Part shown: in pieces, positions 1 to 8,470 of the stretch
Numbering within the stretch: position 1 is the stretch's first letter
Layout: each line of letters starts with the position of its first letter
Assembly (NCBI RefSeq): GCF_022234545.1
Contig: NZ_JAIEUI010000001.1
Span: forward strand, 356,899 to 420,898
Origin: Paenibacillus piscarius
GTDB taxonomy: Bacteria > Bacillota > Bacilli > Paenibacillales > Paenibacillaceae
DNA: 64,000 bases
Reading direction: 5' to 3'
Program-made: the position numbers and the translations under genes
Notes under the pieces: model-generated
Told to the model about the DNA's origin: nothing
What the model saw: the letters and a program-made list of their open reading frames with translations, nothing else
Databases searched by the model: none

Positions 1-440
1 CCCTCTCCAGCGGCAACGAGCATCAGGACAATCTGGAGCGTGCCAAGCTGCTGTATGCGCTGCTGCTCGATCTGAAGCGCAGTCTGCTTCCCGCTGCGAA
101 TGAGGATAATGACCTGGAGCGGATGAAGCCCGTGCTGCAATACATCGAGCTTCATCTGCACCGTCCGCTGCTGCTGAAGGAGCTGGCCGAAGTGGCGGCA
201 GTTTCCCCGCAATACCTGTGCCGCCTGTTCCAGCGGACGGTCCGCGAACGGCCGATGGCCTATATCAACCGGCAGCGGGTCAGCCGGAGCAAGCAGCTCA
301 TGTTCAGCAGCCGGGGCCAGCGGATCTACGAGATCGCCCAGCGGGCCGGATTCGAGAACGTCAGCTATTTCTGTGCTGTGTTCAAGCGGATTACCGGGAT
401 GCAGCCGGAGGAGTGGCGGGGACTGCACGGGCTGGACTGA
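1..440 (+). CDS. AraC-family transcriptional regulator, C-terminal part
   Basis: The reading frame is open from base 3 to a TGA at 438-440, so the gene begins upstream of the window and only about 145 residues are visible. The last 100 residues form the two helix-turn-helix motifs of AraC/XylS regulators: a first HTH around LLKELAEVAAVSPQYLCRLF and a second around IYEIAQRAGFENVSYFCAVF, with the usual F-K-x-x-T-G-x-x-P ending. The effector domain is outside the window, so the inducer is unknown. A GNAT gene follows on the same strand after about 50 bp. Confidence 0.85.
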   Translation, partial: LSSGNEHQDNLERAKLLYALLLDLKRSLLPAANEDNDLERMKPVLQYIELHLHRPLLLKELAEVAAVSPQYLCRLFQRTVRERPMAYINRQRVSRSKQLMFSSRGQRIYEIAQRAGFENVSYFCAVFKRITGMQPEEWRGLHGLD

Positions 441-489
441 GGCTGACGGATACTTAGTTCAGGAAACAGTAAACAGGAGGTATGGTGAA

Positions 490-1011
490 GTGGGAAACAG
501 TAATGAGGATGTCTATCGAATCGGGCTTATGGATGAGCCTGCGGCAAAAGAAATTATCCGTTGGCAATACGAACCGCCGTATTCCTTTTACAATATGATG
601 GAGACTGCTGATGCAGATGAGGATATTGAAGAGCTGCTGGATGGCTCCTACTTCAGTGTATCTATTTCAGGTGAAGGCTTGGCCGGTTTCGGGCAGAATG
701 CCCAGGTTGGGGGCGGAAGAGAACGCGGACTCTACCTGGATGGAACCGCGCTGGATATCGGCCTGGGCTTAAGACCGGATCTGACCGGGAAGGGCAACGG
801 GCTGGTCTTTTTGCAGGCAGGTATGAAGTTCGCAGAACAAATCTATCATGCGGAGAGATTCAGATTGTCGGTTGCAGCCTTTAACCAGAGAGCTATCAGC
901 TTGTACACAAAGGCGGGATTCCTGCCAATTCAGAGCTTTGTGCACCAGTGCGGAGAGACGGAAACGCAGTTCCTGCTGATGGAAACCAGGGGGATTAAGG
1001 TCCATCCCTAG
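490..1011 (+). CDS. GNAT-family N-acetyltransferase
   Basis: Predicted 173-residue acyl-CoA-dependent acetyltransferase; the substrate is unknown. The start is a GTG at 490, nine bases after a perfect AGGAGG at 475-480; the in-frame ATG at 373 lies inside the preceding gene and has no ribosome binding site. The RPDLTGKGNGLVFLQAG segment matches the acetyl-CoA-binding motif A of the GNAT fold, and RLSVAAFNQRAISLYTKAGF is the typical motif B region. The N-terminus (RWQYEPPYSFYNM) resembles RimJ/RimL-like members common in Bacillales. It could be cotranscribed with the AraC regulator upstream. Confidence 0.75.
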   Translation: MGNSNEDVYRIGLMDEPAAKEIIRWQYEPPYSFYNMMETADADEDIEELLDGSYFSVSISGEGLAGFGQNAQVGGGRERGLYLDGTALDIGLGLRPDLTGKGNGLVFLQAGMKFAEQIYHAERFRLSVAAFNQRAISLYTKAGFLPIQSFVHQCGETETQFLLMETRGIKVHP

Positions 1012-1085
1012 CGCGAGTGGAGAACACAAGGCGAAGTCTGTTAATATAGAACTACGGCATCATACATATCAAAGGAGAATTCAAT

Positions 1086-1997
1086 GTGAACGAGAACCTG
1101 AAGCAAGCGTATGAGCGGTTGGGATTACCGGAGAGCGTAACCAGAGAGGAGCTGAACAAGCGGTTCGACCTGCTGCTGAAGCGGAGACGGTCCCTCTCCA
1201 CAGAGCAAGAGATTGCCGATTATGAGGCGGATTTCAAGGCGTACAAGCAGATTCTGGATACTTGGGATGAAGAGGAGATTCAGAAGGCGGAGGCGGAGCG
1301 GCTGGCTAAGTACGGGCGGTTCTCCGGCACGGCCGGCAAGTGGGAGACCTTCTTCCGCCTGTACAAAACACATGTGATTCTCAGCATTATCGGGCTGCTG
1401 GTGGTGATCTTTGGCGGGAAGGCGCTCTATGACAACTACCAGCACAGGCAGTATCTCGCTTCACTGCCGCCGGTGGATGCGAAGATTATGTTCGTGGGCA
1501 ATTTCGGGGTCAAGGATACCAGCGGCAAGACGGAAGAGCTGGAGCAAGCGATTGTCGCCGCTTACCCGGAATGGAAGCGTGTGGAGGTTACCGTAACCTA
1601 TCTTCCCAAGGCAGGCAACGGCTCGGAGGAACTGGATATGAACTTCCTGCAGAAGGCTGTGGTCGAAATGGCAGCTAATCGGCCGGATATCCTCGTGATG
1701 GATGAGACGACGATCGACTGGATCGGGAAGCAGGCGACCCTGCAGAATCTGGAGCCGGTTATGGCTGACGGGAAGCTGGCTGCAGACGATCCCCAGATGA
1801 AATGGGCCGTCAATCCGGAGACCGGCAAGAACGAGCTGGTCGGGGTCGATATTCTGAAATCTCCGTTCCTTGCTGCGCTGCCGCTCAACTACAATGCGAA
1901 GTCCGTCATTATCGGTGTAGTAGGCCTTGACAATAACGAGAAGATGACAGCCTTCGTGAAGCATATTGCAGAAGGACAGGCACAGGCGGCTAAATAG
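1086..1997 (+). CDS. J-domain-like single-pass membrane protein
   Basis: 303 residues. Residues 1-60 look like a DnaJ-type helical hairpin (LKQAYERLGLPESVTREELN) but lack the His-Pro-Asp loop needed to stimulate Hsp70; the spot carries KRFDLL instead. A single transmembrane helix spans about residues 95-115, followed by a roughly 185-residue domain predicted outside the membrane. The start is GTG at 1086 with AAAGGAG upstream; an ATG two bases earlier is followed directly by a stop. A strong terminator follows, so it is probably monocistronic. Similar J-like, TM and extracytoplasmic proteins occur in Paenibacillus, but I do not know a function. It may anchor a regulatory or assembly factor; that is inference. 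Confidence 0.7.
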   Translation: MNENLKQAYERLGLPESVTREELNKRFDLLLKRRRSLSTEQEIADYEADFKAYKQILDTWDEEEIQKAEAERLAKYGRFSGTAGKWETFFRLYKTHVILSIIGLLVVIFGGKALYDNYQHRQYLASLPPVDAKIMFVGNFGVKDTSGKTEELEQAIVAAYPEWKRVEVTVTYLPKAGNGSEELDMNFLQKAVVEMAANRPDILVMDETTIDWIGKQATLQNLEPVMADGKLAADDPQMKWAVNPETGKNELVGVDILKSPFLAALPLNYNAKSVIIGVVGLDNNEKMTAFVKHIAEGQAQAAK

Positions 1998-2007
1998 CAG
2001 AATTGAG

Positions 2008-2060
2008 AGAAACCTCTCTTCAGATGGTTGTGAATACAGCCAACGAAGAGAGGTTTCTTT
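2008..2060 (+). terminator. Rho-independent terminator
   Basis: A perfect 14-bp inverted repeat (2008-2021 with 2045-2058, AGAAACCTCTCTTC and its complement) is followed by TTT. It ends the J-like gene and lies between convergent genes, so it may also serve pdxK. Confidence 0.8.
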
Positions 2061-2097
2061 GTGTTCTCAGGCGGGTCTGTCTGCTAACGGATAGGGG

Positions 2098-2910
2098 TTA
2101 CTGCTCCAGACGGTAGCCGCCGTGGAATACAGGGCCTACATACTCGTTGAACGCATAGCCGTTACGGATCGCGGCGGAGACGAAATCCTTCGCCTTCACC
2201 ACAGCGTCCTTAACCGATAAGCCGTTCGCCAAGCCGCCGGTAATGGCAGCAGCGAAGGTGCAGCCGGCTCCGTGGTTATGGGCAGGCTCAATCTTGGCGG
2301 TCTCCAGGACGAGGAATTCGCTGCCGTCGTAGAAGATATCAATCGCCATGTCGCCGCCGAGCGCCTTGCCGCCCTTGACGACCACATTCTGTGTGCCGAG
2401 CTTGTGAATCAGGCGGGCCGCTTCCTTCATCTCGTCAAGGGTGGTCAGCTTGCCGAGGCCGGAGAGAACTCCTGCTTCGAACAGATTCGGTGTAGCCACT
2501 GTTGCCAGCGGGAGCAGCAGATCGCGGATCGCATTGGCACTCTCCGGATTCAGCACCTCATCCTCGCCTTTGCACACCATCACCGGGTCAATGACCACAT
2601 TGGTCTGCCGGTTATTCTTAAGCGCGGTTTCTACCACCTGTACGATTTCCACACTGCCCAGCATCCCGGTCTTCATAGCATCTACCGGACCTCCGGCGAA
2701 GACGGTCTTGAGCTGGTCGGCAACGATTGCCGCATCCACCGGATAGACATTGTGATGCCAGCCCTGGTCAGGGTCCATCGTCACGATGGTGGTCAGCGCG
2801 CTGAAGCCGTAGGTGCCGTATTCCTCAAAGGTTTTGAGGTCTGCCTGAATGCCTGCGCCTCCGCTGGAGTCACTGCCGGCAATGGTTAGAGTCTTAATGA
2901 TTTTTGACAA
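2098..2910 (-). CDS. pdxK: Pyridoxine/pyridoxal kinase (ThiD-like PdxK)
   Basis: 270-residue ribokinase-fold enzyme that phosphorylates pyridoxine, pyridoxal or hydroxymethylpyrimidine at the 5-prime hydroxyl using ATP. The N-terminus TIAGSDSSGGAGIQADLKTF is diagnostic of the ThiD/PdxK family, and HGAGCTFAAAITGGLA is the C-terminal anion hole with the catalytic Cys or Asp loop. The segments VTMDPDQGWHHNVYPVD and VIDPVMVCKGEDEVL follow B. subtilis PdxK closely as I recall it, which favours vitamin B6 salvage over thiamine synthesis; no thi genes lie nearby. It is transcribed leftward, apparently alone. Confidence 0.88.
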   Translation of the reverse strand: MSKIIKTLTIAGSDSSGGAGIQADLKTFEEYGTYGFSALTTIVTMDPDQGWHHNVYPVDAAIVADQLKTVFAGGPVDAMKTGMLGSVEIVQVVETALKNNRQTNVVIDPVMVCKGEDEVLNPESANAIRDLLLPLATVATPNLFEAGVLSGLGKLTTLDEMKEAARLIHKLGTQNVVVKGGKALGGDMAIDIFYDGSEFLVLETAKIEPAHNHGAGCTFAAAITGGLANGLSVKDAVVKAKDFVSAAIRNGYAFNEYVGPVFHGGYRLEQ

Positions 2911-3092
2911 AGGTAACGTCCCCTTCTCTCTATATCGATAGTATGGTGCTTATTATAACAAAAATCATGGCCGGAGTCCGCAAAAAAAGTATAAGCCCGC
3001 CAAGGTCTCCTTAGCTGGGTAGTAGCAAGTGTTGCCTGCCGGCTTCCCCGCATATCATGGTAGAACAACGGATACGGATTCAGGAGGCTGCC

Positions 3093-4187
3093 ATGATTGA
3101 GATCAGTGTATGTATGATTGTCCGCAATGAGGAGCACAGCCTGCCGCGCTGCCTGTCGTCTGTAGGCAGTCTGGCCGATGAGCTGATCCTGGTGGATACG
3201 GGATCGACAGACCGCACCAAGGAGATCGCCGCTTCTTTTGGAGCCGTCCTGTATGACTTCAACTGGATCGCCGATTTTGCAGCGGCCCGCAATTTCGCCT
3301 TCAGCAAGGCGACCAAGGAATATATCTTCTGGCTGGATGCAGATGACTATCTTGCGGAAGAGGACCAGGAGCGGTTCAGGCTGCTGAAGCAGTCGTTGCC
3401 GGGAGATGTGAACAGTGTAAATATGCAGTATAATCTTGCCTTTGACGGGGACGGGAGGGTGGTGACCTCCTTGCGGCGCAACCGGCTGGTCCGCCGTTCC
3501 TGCGGGTTCCGGTGGATCGGTCCGGTGCATGAGTATCTGGAGGTGTGTGGACCGTCCCTCAGCAGTGATGTCTGTGTTACTCATCACAAGGACAAAGAAT
3601 ACACAGACCGCAACCTGCGCATCTACCGCAAACGGGCGGAGGCAGGGGAGCACTTCTCGCCGCGAGATCAATATTATTATGCCAATGAGCTGCGCGACCA
3701 CGGGCTTCTTGCGGAGGCCTGCGCCTATTATGAGCAGTTCCTCGGCGGGGGGCAGGGCTGGATTGAAGATAATATTCAGGCCTGCCTGCGGCTCGCGGAA
3801 TGCCGGGAGACGCTTGGAGACCAGGAAGCTGCCTTCGCAGCCTTTACCCGGACCCTGCAGTATGACGCTCCGCGTGCGGAGTTCTGCTGCCGGATGGGAG
3901 CCTGGCTGGTGGAGAAGGGGCTGTTTCATCCGGCGGTTTACTGGTATGAGCTGGCACTGAAGCTGTCTGCGCCGAACGATTCCATGGGCATGAAGAACGA
4001 AGCCTTCTCCACCTGGATTCCGAATCTGCAGCTCGCCCTGTGTTATGACAGGCTGGGTGAGCATGTGCGGGCCAATCTGTATAATGAGACGGCCTTGCTT
4101 CAACAGCCGGGCCATCCAAGTATGCTGTACAACCGCACGTACTTCCAGAAGCTGCTCGGCAGTAAATACGTCTCCCTTCAGCCCTGA
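3093..4187 (+). CDS. Family 2 glycosyltransferase with TPR-like C-terminus
   Basis: 364-residue cytosolic glycosyltransferase. The GT-A domain occupies about residues 1-170: ISVCMIVRNEEHSLPRCL at the start, the nucleotide-binding VDTGSTDRTKEIA, the FWLDADDYL metal-binding acidic motif and WIGPVHEYLEV acceptor region. The C-terminal half consists of helical TPR-like repeats (YYANELRDHGLLAEACAYYE and similar), as in SunS-type and other protein-glycosylating GT2 enzymes. The chosen ATG at 3093 has CAGGAGG nine bases upstream; an earlier in-frame ATG at 3057 lacks one. The last ten bases overlap the convergent GDSL gene. The acceptor is unknown. Confidence 0.8.
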   Translation: MIEISVCMIVRNEEHSLPRCLSSVGSLADELILVDTGSTDRTKEIAASFGAVLYDFNWIADFAAARNFAFSKATKEYIFWLDADDYLAEEDQERFRLLKQSLPGDVNSVNMQYNLAFDGDGRVVTSLRRNRLVRRSCGFRWIGPVHEYLEVCGPSLSSDVCVTHHKDKEYTDRNLRIYRKRAEAGEHFSPRDQYYYANELRDHGLLAEACAYYEQFLGGGQGWIEDNIQACLRLAECRETLGDQEAAFAAFTRTLQYDAPRAEFCCRMGAWLVEKGLFHPAVYWYELALKLSAPNDSMGMKNEAFSTWIPNLQLALCYDRLGEHVRANLYNETALLQQPGHPSMLYNRTYFQKLLGSKYVSLQP

Positions 4188-4939
4188 GCTGCAGGCTCGG
4201 CCAGCAGGCCGGGCTCGCTGGCGCGGATGAACTCCAGGATTTTGTCATGAATAATCCGGTGACCCTCGCGGTTGGGGTGGATGCCGTCCCGGCAGATGAA
4301 CCGCGTGTAATCCGGCTGCTGGAGGAACGCGCCGCGCACATCGATGAGCTTGGTCCGGGTAGCTTCAGCCACCTTAAGAATGGCGGAGTTGTACCGCTCC
4401 TGCCACCAGTAGATCTTGGTGACACTGCCCAGGAACTTCATAATGTTCGCCTCAGCGTCAGGCTGGCTGCCGCTGACCCACTTGAAGTAGTTGTCCGCAT
4501 TCAGCGGAGGCAGACTCATCAGGACAGGGATAATGCCCTGGTTCTTCAGGAAATGAATCATATCAAGCAGCATCTGCTCGAAATCCGGAAAATCGGTTTT
4601 GGGCCGGTGCTCGGCCTCAGGATTGCTAGCAATCTCGCTCCAGTGATAGTCACAGTCATTGCCGCCGTATTCGATCAGCACCACATCCGGCTTCTCCTTG
4701 AGGACATCCCGCTTCAGATTGCCGAACCCCTTCATCAGCGTATTGCCGAATCTCGCCGTATTGCGCATGGCGCCCTTGAGCTTGCCCTGAAGCATAGATA
4801 CGTAGTTATCCTCCAGGATGACGTATTTGCTTCTGGATTCATCATAGACAACCCCCTTGGAGATCGAGTCGCCGCTGACCATATAGTTGAAACCTAGCCC
4901 TGTCTCAGGGCCTTCCTTATGCTGCTCATTGGTATTCAT
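4178..4939 (-). CDS. SGNH/GDSL-family hydrolase
   Basis: 253 residues, no signal peptide. Block I is VSGDSISKG with the nucleophile Ser, block III has EYGGNDCDYHW (oxyanion Asn), and block V is RDGIHPNREGH with the catalytic Asp and His. These are the four conserved residues of SGNH esterases. The substrate cannot be told from sequence; polysaccharide or lipid deacylation is common in this family. It lies between two glycosyltransferase genes, which fits a role in removing acyl groups from a surface glycan, but this is inference from context only. It converges with and overlaps the GT2 gene by ten bases. Confidence 0.82.
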   Translation of the reverse strand: MNTNEQHKEGPETGLGFNYMVSGDSISKGVVYDESRSKYVILEDNYVSMLQGKLKGAMRNTARFGNTLMKGFGNLKRDVLKEKPDVVLIEYGGNDCDYHWSEIASNPEAEHRPKTDFPDFEQMLLDMIHFLKNQGIIPVLMSLPPLNADNYFKWVSGSQPDAEANIMKFLGSVTKIYWWQERYNSAILKVAEATRTKLIDVRGAFLQQPDYTRFICRDGIHPNREGHRIIHDKILEFIRASEPGLLAEPAAQG

Positions 4940-5043
4940 TGAACCGCCTCCGATAACCTTAGTGTAGATAAATTAAGTGTAAACCATACGGAGGCCCGTG
5001 CCTATGTACAGATGTCATGGGTTCATCCCTGCTGTGACAGACA

Positions 5044-5091
5044 AACAGAACAGGTCCATCCGGCTTCTTATCCGGCCGGACCTGTTCTGTT
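5044..5091 (-). terminator. Rho-independent terminator
   Basis: 14-bp perfect inverted repeat (5044-5057 and 5078-5091) with an inner CCGG pairing. On the minus strand it follows the GT4 gene and is trailed by TTTGT, separating it from the GDSL gene. Confidence 0.75.
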
Positions 5092-5109
5092 ATTATGCTT
5101 AACCTCAGT

Positions 5110-6210
5110 TCAAGGCTTGCGTCCTTTGGATTTCATGCGTTGCAGCAGCACTGATGAAGCTTGAGGCTTCGCAGGAATGCCCGTGAGAAAGGCGGACGCC
5201 GCCTCTTCCATGATTTTGACGCTGTTCTCCCAGGTCCATCCCCGTGAATCTGTCTCACCCTGTGCGGCCAGCCTGTTCCGCAATGCCGGGTCCTGAATGA
5301 GCCGTATAATATCGGCTGCCAGCCGGTTCTCATGCCGGTAGGACAACAGGCAGTTCTCTTCATGGCGGGCATACTCCAGATTGCCTCCAGAGTAGACCGA
5401 CACCAGAGCAGCACCGCAGCGCATCGCCTCAAGTCCCGGCAGCGAGCCTGTGTCGAAGATGCTGGAGCTGACGAAGATATCGGCACAATTGTAGTGATAG
5501 CACAGCTCCTCGTCATTGGATGGGGTGAAGAAGCGGTATTTGCCGCTGGCTTTCATCTCCTGCAGCCAGTCAGAGGTATAGAATTCATCGGGCGGGCAGA
5601 TGAAGTTGATGTTCACCCACGGAAGATTCTGCTTCACTGATTCGAGCTGCTGGATCAGGTAGTCCTGGTCACGGTGCCAGGAGAAGCCATACTCCACCTT
5701 GCGCAAGATGGCGGTTATATTCAGCGGCTCCTGCAGCCTGTGGCGGATCTGCATGTTTCTGAAGGACGAGCTGATGCCTACCGGTACAATGTGGCCGCTG
5801 ACTCCATGCCCAAGCTCTATTAGTTCCTGCTGCCACCGGGAGAGGACGACCAGCTTGTCGGTGATATGATACGTGGGAAAAGAGACCTCGCTGTGCGGCA
5901 GGAACATCGGTTCATAACACAGGGACAGGCGCACATGAATGCCCTTGCCGTTCTGGCTTGCCGCCTGGGATACCGGAACGGTTGTGAAGAAGTTGGAGAC
6001 GATGATATCGCTGACCGGAAAATCGGATTCACGCAGCAGCGTATGGTCGGTAATCCACAGGGTGGAGTGTACGTTATAGGATACCTGTCCTCCCAGTGGC
6101 ATGACAATTACTACCTGGTGGCCCAGGGCGGTAAGGCCATTCGTAAGCTCTACAAGCATCCGCTGCGCCCCGCCATGGCTTAAGGTGAGTATGGGGAAAG
6201 TGAACCGCAC
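5110..6210 (-). CDS. GT4-type glycosyltransferase (GT-B fold)
   Basis: 366 residues. The N-terminus FPILTLSHGGAQRMLVELTNGL is the glycine-rich acceptor-binding loop of GT4 retaining glycosyltransferases. The C-terminal Rossmann half contains a degenerate donor-binding region, SIFDTGSLPGLEAMRCGAALV, where the E-x7-E motif of family 4 would put its glutamates, and ends with GGNLEYARHEENCLLS. No transmembrane helix is visible, so it is likely cytosolic or peripheral, using a nucleotide sugar. The neighbours (GDSL hydrolase, GT2) suggest a small glycan-modification set, although orientation shows separate transcripts. Confidence 0.78.
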   Translation of the reverse strand: MRFTFPILTLSHGGAQRMLVELTNGLTALGHQVVIVMPLGGQVSYNVHSTLWITDHTLLRESDFPVSDIIVSNFFTTVPVSQAASQNGKGIHVRLSLCYEPMFLPHSEVSFPTYHITDKLVVLSRWQQELIELGHGVSGHIVPVGISSSFRNMQIRHRLQEPLNITAILRKVEYGFSWHRDQDYLIQQLESVKQNLPWVNINFICPPDEFYTSDWLQEMKASGKYRFFTPSNDEELCYHYNCADIFVSSSIFDTGSLPGLEAMRCGAALVSVYSGGNLEYARHEENCLLSYRHENRLAADIIRLIQDPALRNRLAAQGETDSRGWTWENSVKIMEEAASAFLTGIPAKPQASSVLLQRMKSKGRKP

Positions 6211-6410
6211 TCATGATCCCTTCCTTTCTATCGAGATCTTGGGTTGTATAGGTGTGCTAGATATACTATTTTATTCCATATTCAATGAAAAGTATTGGGG
6301 AGAACGGGATTTTTCTATGTCTGCACGCTTCTTCTTTTTTGGAATTCTATGAATTAGTCTCTATAATGAGTAATGACGCTTACATAGACATGCATACAGG
6401 AGGAATAAAG

Positions 6411-7376
6411 ATGAATGCAATAGAGCAACGCAAGCTGGAGCTACTGCAATGCCTGACCCAACCTACGCTGGACCGGGAGACGGTGGATGACTTCTGGAAT
6501 GACCGCCTGGCTGAAAATGAAGAGCATCCGCTGGAGATCACCGTGACCCCTGAACCGGTGCCTTATCCCGGTATGAAGGTCAGCAAGGTCAGCTACATGG
6601 GGTATGCAGAGACGATGATCCATGCCTGGTATATTCAGCCTGCTTCAGATACGGGGGGGACGGACGGCCTGCCGTGCATTGTCACCTTTCCCGGCTACAC
6701 CGGAGACCGGGGATATCCTGAACGGTACGCTCATTTCGTGCTGCTAGGATACGCAGTACTGGCCGTAGATGTGCGGGGACAGCTTGGCGAGACCGGCAAT
6801 CTGCTGCCGCATGAGCACGGAGTGACCAAAGGCTGGATTACCCAGGGGCTGCTGGACAAGGAGCAGTCTTATTACATGGCGCTTGCTATAGACACCGTCC
6901 GGGCCATAGAGACCGCTGCCCAGCTTCCGGGCGTGGATGCTGCGCGCATTGCCATTACCGGAGCCAGCCAGGGCGGAGGGATTGCCCTTCTCGCTGGTGC
7001 GCTAAGCAGCCGCGTTGCCGCTGTGGCCGCAGATATTCCTAATCTGTGCCGGCTGGACTTCGGTGTATTGAATTCAACCAGCTCGCTCACCGAGATTGCT
7101 GATTATCTGAAGCGTTATCCTGAGCATCTGGATCGTGCACTGGAGAATCTGGCTTATTTCGATATTGTGAATCTGGCCCACCGGTTCACGGTGCCTGTAA
7201 TGATGTCCGCCGGATGGAAGGATACGGTCTGTATGCCGGAGGCTATATATGCCGCGTATAACCGCATCGAATCCCCTAAGCAGATGAGGGATTATCCGTT
7301 TTCGGGGCATGAGGTGAATGAATTTCAGCGCAGGGAGACGGTACTCTTTTTCCAGGAGCATCTGGGCTCCCGGTAG
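6411..7376 (+). CDS. Acetyl xylan esterase / cephalosporin-C deacetylase family hydrolase
   Basis: 321-residue alpha/beta hydrolase. The start ATG at 6411 has ACAGGAGGA upstream. Family features are FPGYTGDRGYPERYAHF, VRGQLGET (oxyanion region of the AXE1/Cah family), the nucleophile elbow ITGASQGGGIAL, Asp in GWKDTVCMPE, and His in PFSGHEVNE. Members deacetylate xylo-oligosaccharides or related acetylated sugars; no signal peptide is present, so intracellular oligosaccharides are the expected substrate. A GH51 arabinofuranosidase lies 3 kb downstream, compatible with arabinoxylan use by this organism, though the two are not in one operon. Confidence 0.82.
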   Translation: MNAIEQRKLELLQCLTQPTLDRETVDDFWNDRLAENEEHPLEITVTPEPVPYPGMKVSKVSYMGYAETMIHAWYIQPASDTGGTDGLPCIVTFPGYTGDRGYPERYAHFVLLGYAVLAVDVRGQLGETGNLLPHEHGVTKGWITQGLLDKEQSYYMALAIDTVRAIETAAQLPGVDAARIAITGASQGGGIALLAGALSSRVAAVAADIPNLCRLDFGVLNSTSSLTEIADYLKRYPEHLDRALENLAYFDIVNLAHRFTVPVMMSAGWKDTVCMPEAIYAAYNRIESPKQMRDYPFSGHEVNEFQRRETVLFFQEHLGSR

Positions 7377-7486
7377 AGCCGTTCAGCCGTTAAGCTGATT
7401 AATTGTTCTTGAATCGTGTGAAAATGATAGTAGAGCCGTTGGCTGAGGCCAAGGGAAGGCAGTCTAATCTCAGGGAGGAATGACGG

Positions 7487-7861
7487 ATGGACGAACCTGC
7501 GGACAAGCTTCCGGCAGCCTTATTGGTGGAGAACTTCGGGTATGACAAGAAAAATGAAGAGCTGGTGAAGAAGAGCTTCTGGAGCAAAACCAGAAAATTC
7601 GCCGGTAAAATCCCGTTCACCAGAGAAGCGGTCGCGATGTACTATTGTGCGCTTGATGCCAAGACTCCGCTATGGGCCAAAGGCATTGCTTTCGGCGCAC
7701 TGGCGTATTTCATTTCACCGGTTGATGCCATTCCCGATGCCCTAATCGGACTGGGGTTCACGGATGATGCGGCTGTCATCGCGGCCGGAATTAAGGCCAT
7801 TGCCGGTCAGGTAAAGGAAGAGCACAAGCAGAAGGCGGAGGAGTTCTTCAAGGATTCTTAG
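7487..7861 (+). CDS. YkvA-like DUF1232 membrane protein
   Basis: 124 residues with one hydrophobic hairpin, [21 protein letters not shown], which is the hallmark of DUF1232 (the P-x-D-x-I-P-D motif). Family members are small inner-membrane proteins without an assigned biochemical function. The start ATG has CAGGGAGGAATG upstream. A weak hairpin follows the stop. Confidence 0.8.
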   Translation: MDEPADKLPAALLVENFGYDKKNEELVKKSFWSKTRKFAGKIPFTREAVAMYYCALDAKTPLWAKGIAFGALAYFISPVDAIPDALIGLGFTDDAAVIAAGIKAIAGQVKEEHKQKAEEFFKDS

Positions 7862-7885
7862 ATACGATGATGATGATATAGAGAT

Positions 7886-7908
7886 GGGGTGCAGCGGGGC
7901 TGCATCCC
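7886..7908 (+). terminator. Possible terminator hairpin
   Basis: GGGTGCAG and CTGCATCC flank a short loop between two convergent genes. The T-tract is weak (TGTTCTGTGTCT), so efficiency is uncertain. Confidence 0.4.
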
Positions 7909-7925
7909 TGTTCTGTGTCTCCCTG

Positions 7926-8312
7926 CTATACCTCGGCATCTGCGGTCCGGCTGTCTGCGGATTGCTGCTTCGCCTGGTATTCAATGCCCCAATCCCGCAT
8001 CAGCCGGATGATCGGGATCAGCGTGCGGCCGAATTCGGTCAATGAGTATTCGACCTTCGGCGGAACCTGATGATAGACCTCGCGGTGCACGACCCCGTCC
8101 TCCTCCAGCTCGCGGAGCTGCAGGGTCAGCATACGCTGGGTGATGCCGGGGCAGATCCGGCGGAATTCATTGAACCGGACCGGGGCATCCATCATATGGT
8201 ACAGCAGAACGCCCTTCCATTTGCCGCCGATGACATCAAGCGTGAATTCAACAGGACAAGCATGGGCCTGGCCGTCTGGGCATTCGCCGAAGCCGCCTTT
8301 GCGGTTGCGCAT
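7926..8312 (-). CDS. HxlR-family redox-type regulator (HypR/YodB-like)
   Basis: About 128-residue winged-helix regulator from the preferred ATG at 8310-8312, which has AAGGAG ten bases upstream. The sequence HACPVEFTLDVIGGKWKGVLLYH is the HxlR signature; the Cys before P-V-E aligns with the redox-sensing cysteine known in B. subtilis HypR and YodB. A second Cys (GECPDG) lies close by. It is divergent from a nitroreductase gene, the same arrangement of functions as HypR and its target HypO. I infer that oxidants or quinones oxidise the Cys and change nitroreductase expression. Regulation direction cannot be told. Confidence 0.85.
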   Translation of the reverse strand: MRNRKGGFGECPDGQAHACPVEFTLDVIGGKWKGVLLYHMMDAPVRFNEFRRICPGITQRMLTLQLRELEEDGVVHREVYHQVPPKVEYSLTEFGRTLIPIIRLMRDWGIEYQAKQQSADSRTADAEV

Positions 8313-8327
8313 AAGATACACGCTCCT

Positions 8328-8347
8328 TAGTATCATTCTGTATACTA
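8328..8347. promoter_or_regulatory. Dyad operator candidate for the HxlR regulator
   Basis: TAGTAT and ATACTA are separated by 8 bp in the 158-bp divergent region between the HxlR and nitroreductase genes, directly upstream of the regulator's ribosome binding site. Members of this family bind dyads with TAC/GTA-like half sites, so this is a likely autoregulatory site. Confidence 0.5.
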
Positions 8348-8470
8348 CATCACAATAATGTGCGTACTTCTCAATGTGTTGTATATCCATTACTATAAGC
8401 ATGAGAGCAGGATAACGTCAATTCCTTACCATGTTTTGGGCTAAAGGAACACAGAAAGGGAGTATAAATA

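Noticed and set aside
2886-4115. Long open frame on the minus strand opposite the GT2 gene
   Set aside because: No ribosome binding site and no family features; the plus-strand glycosyltransferase has clear motifs, so this is a shadow of GC-rich coding DNA.
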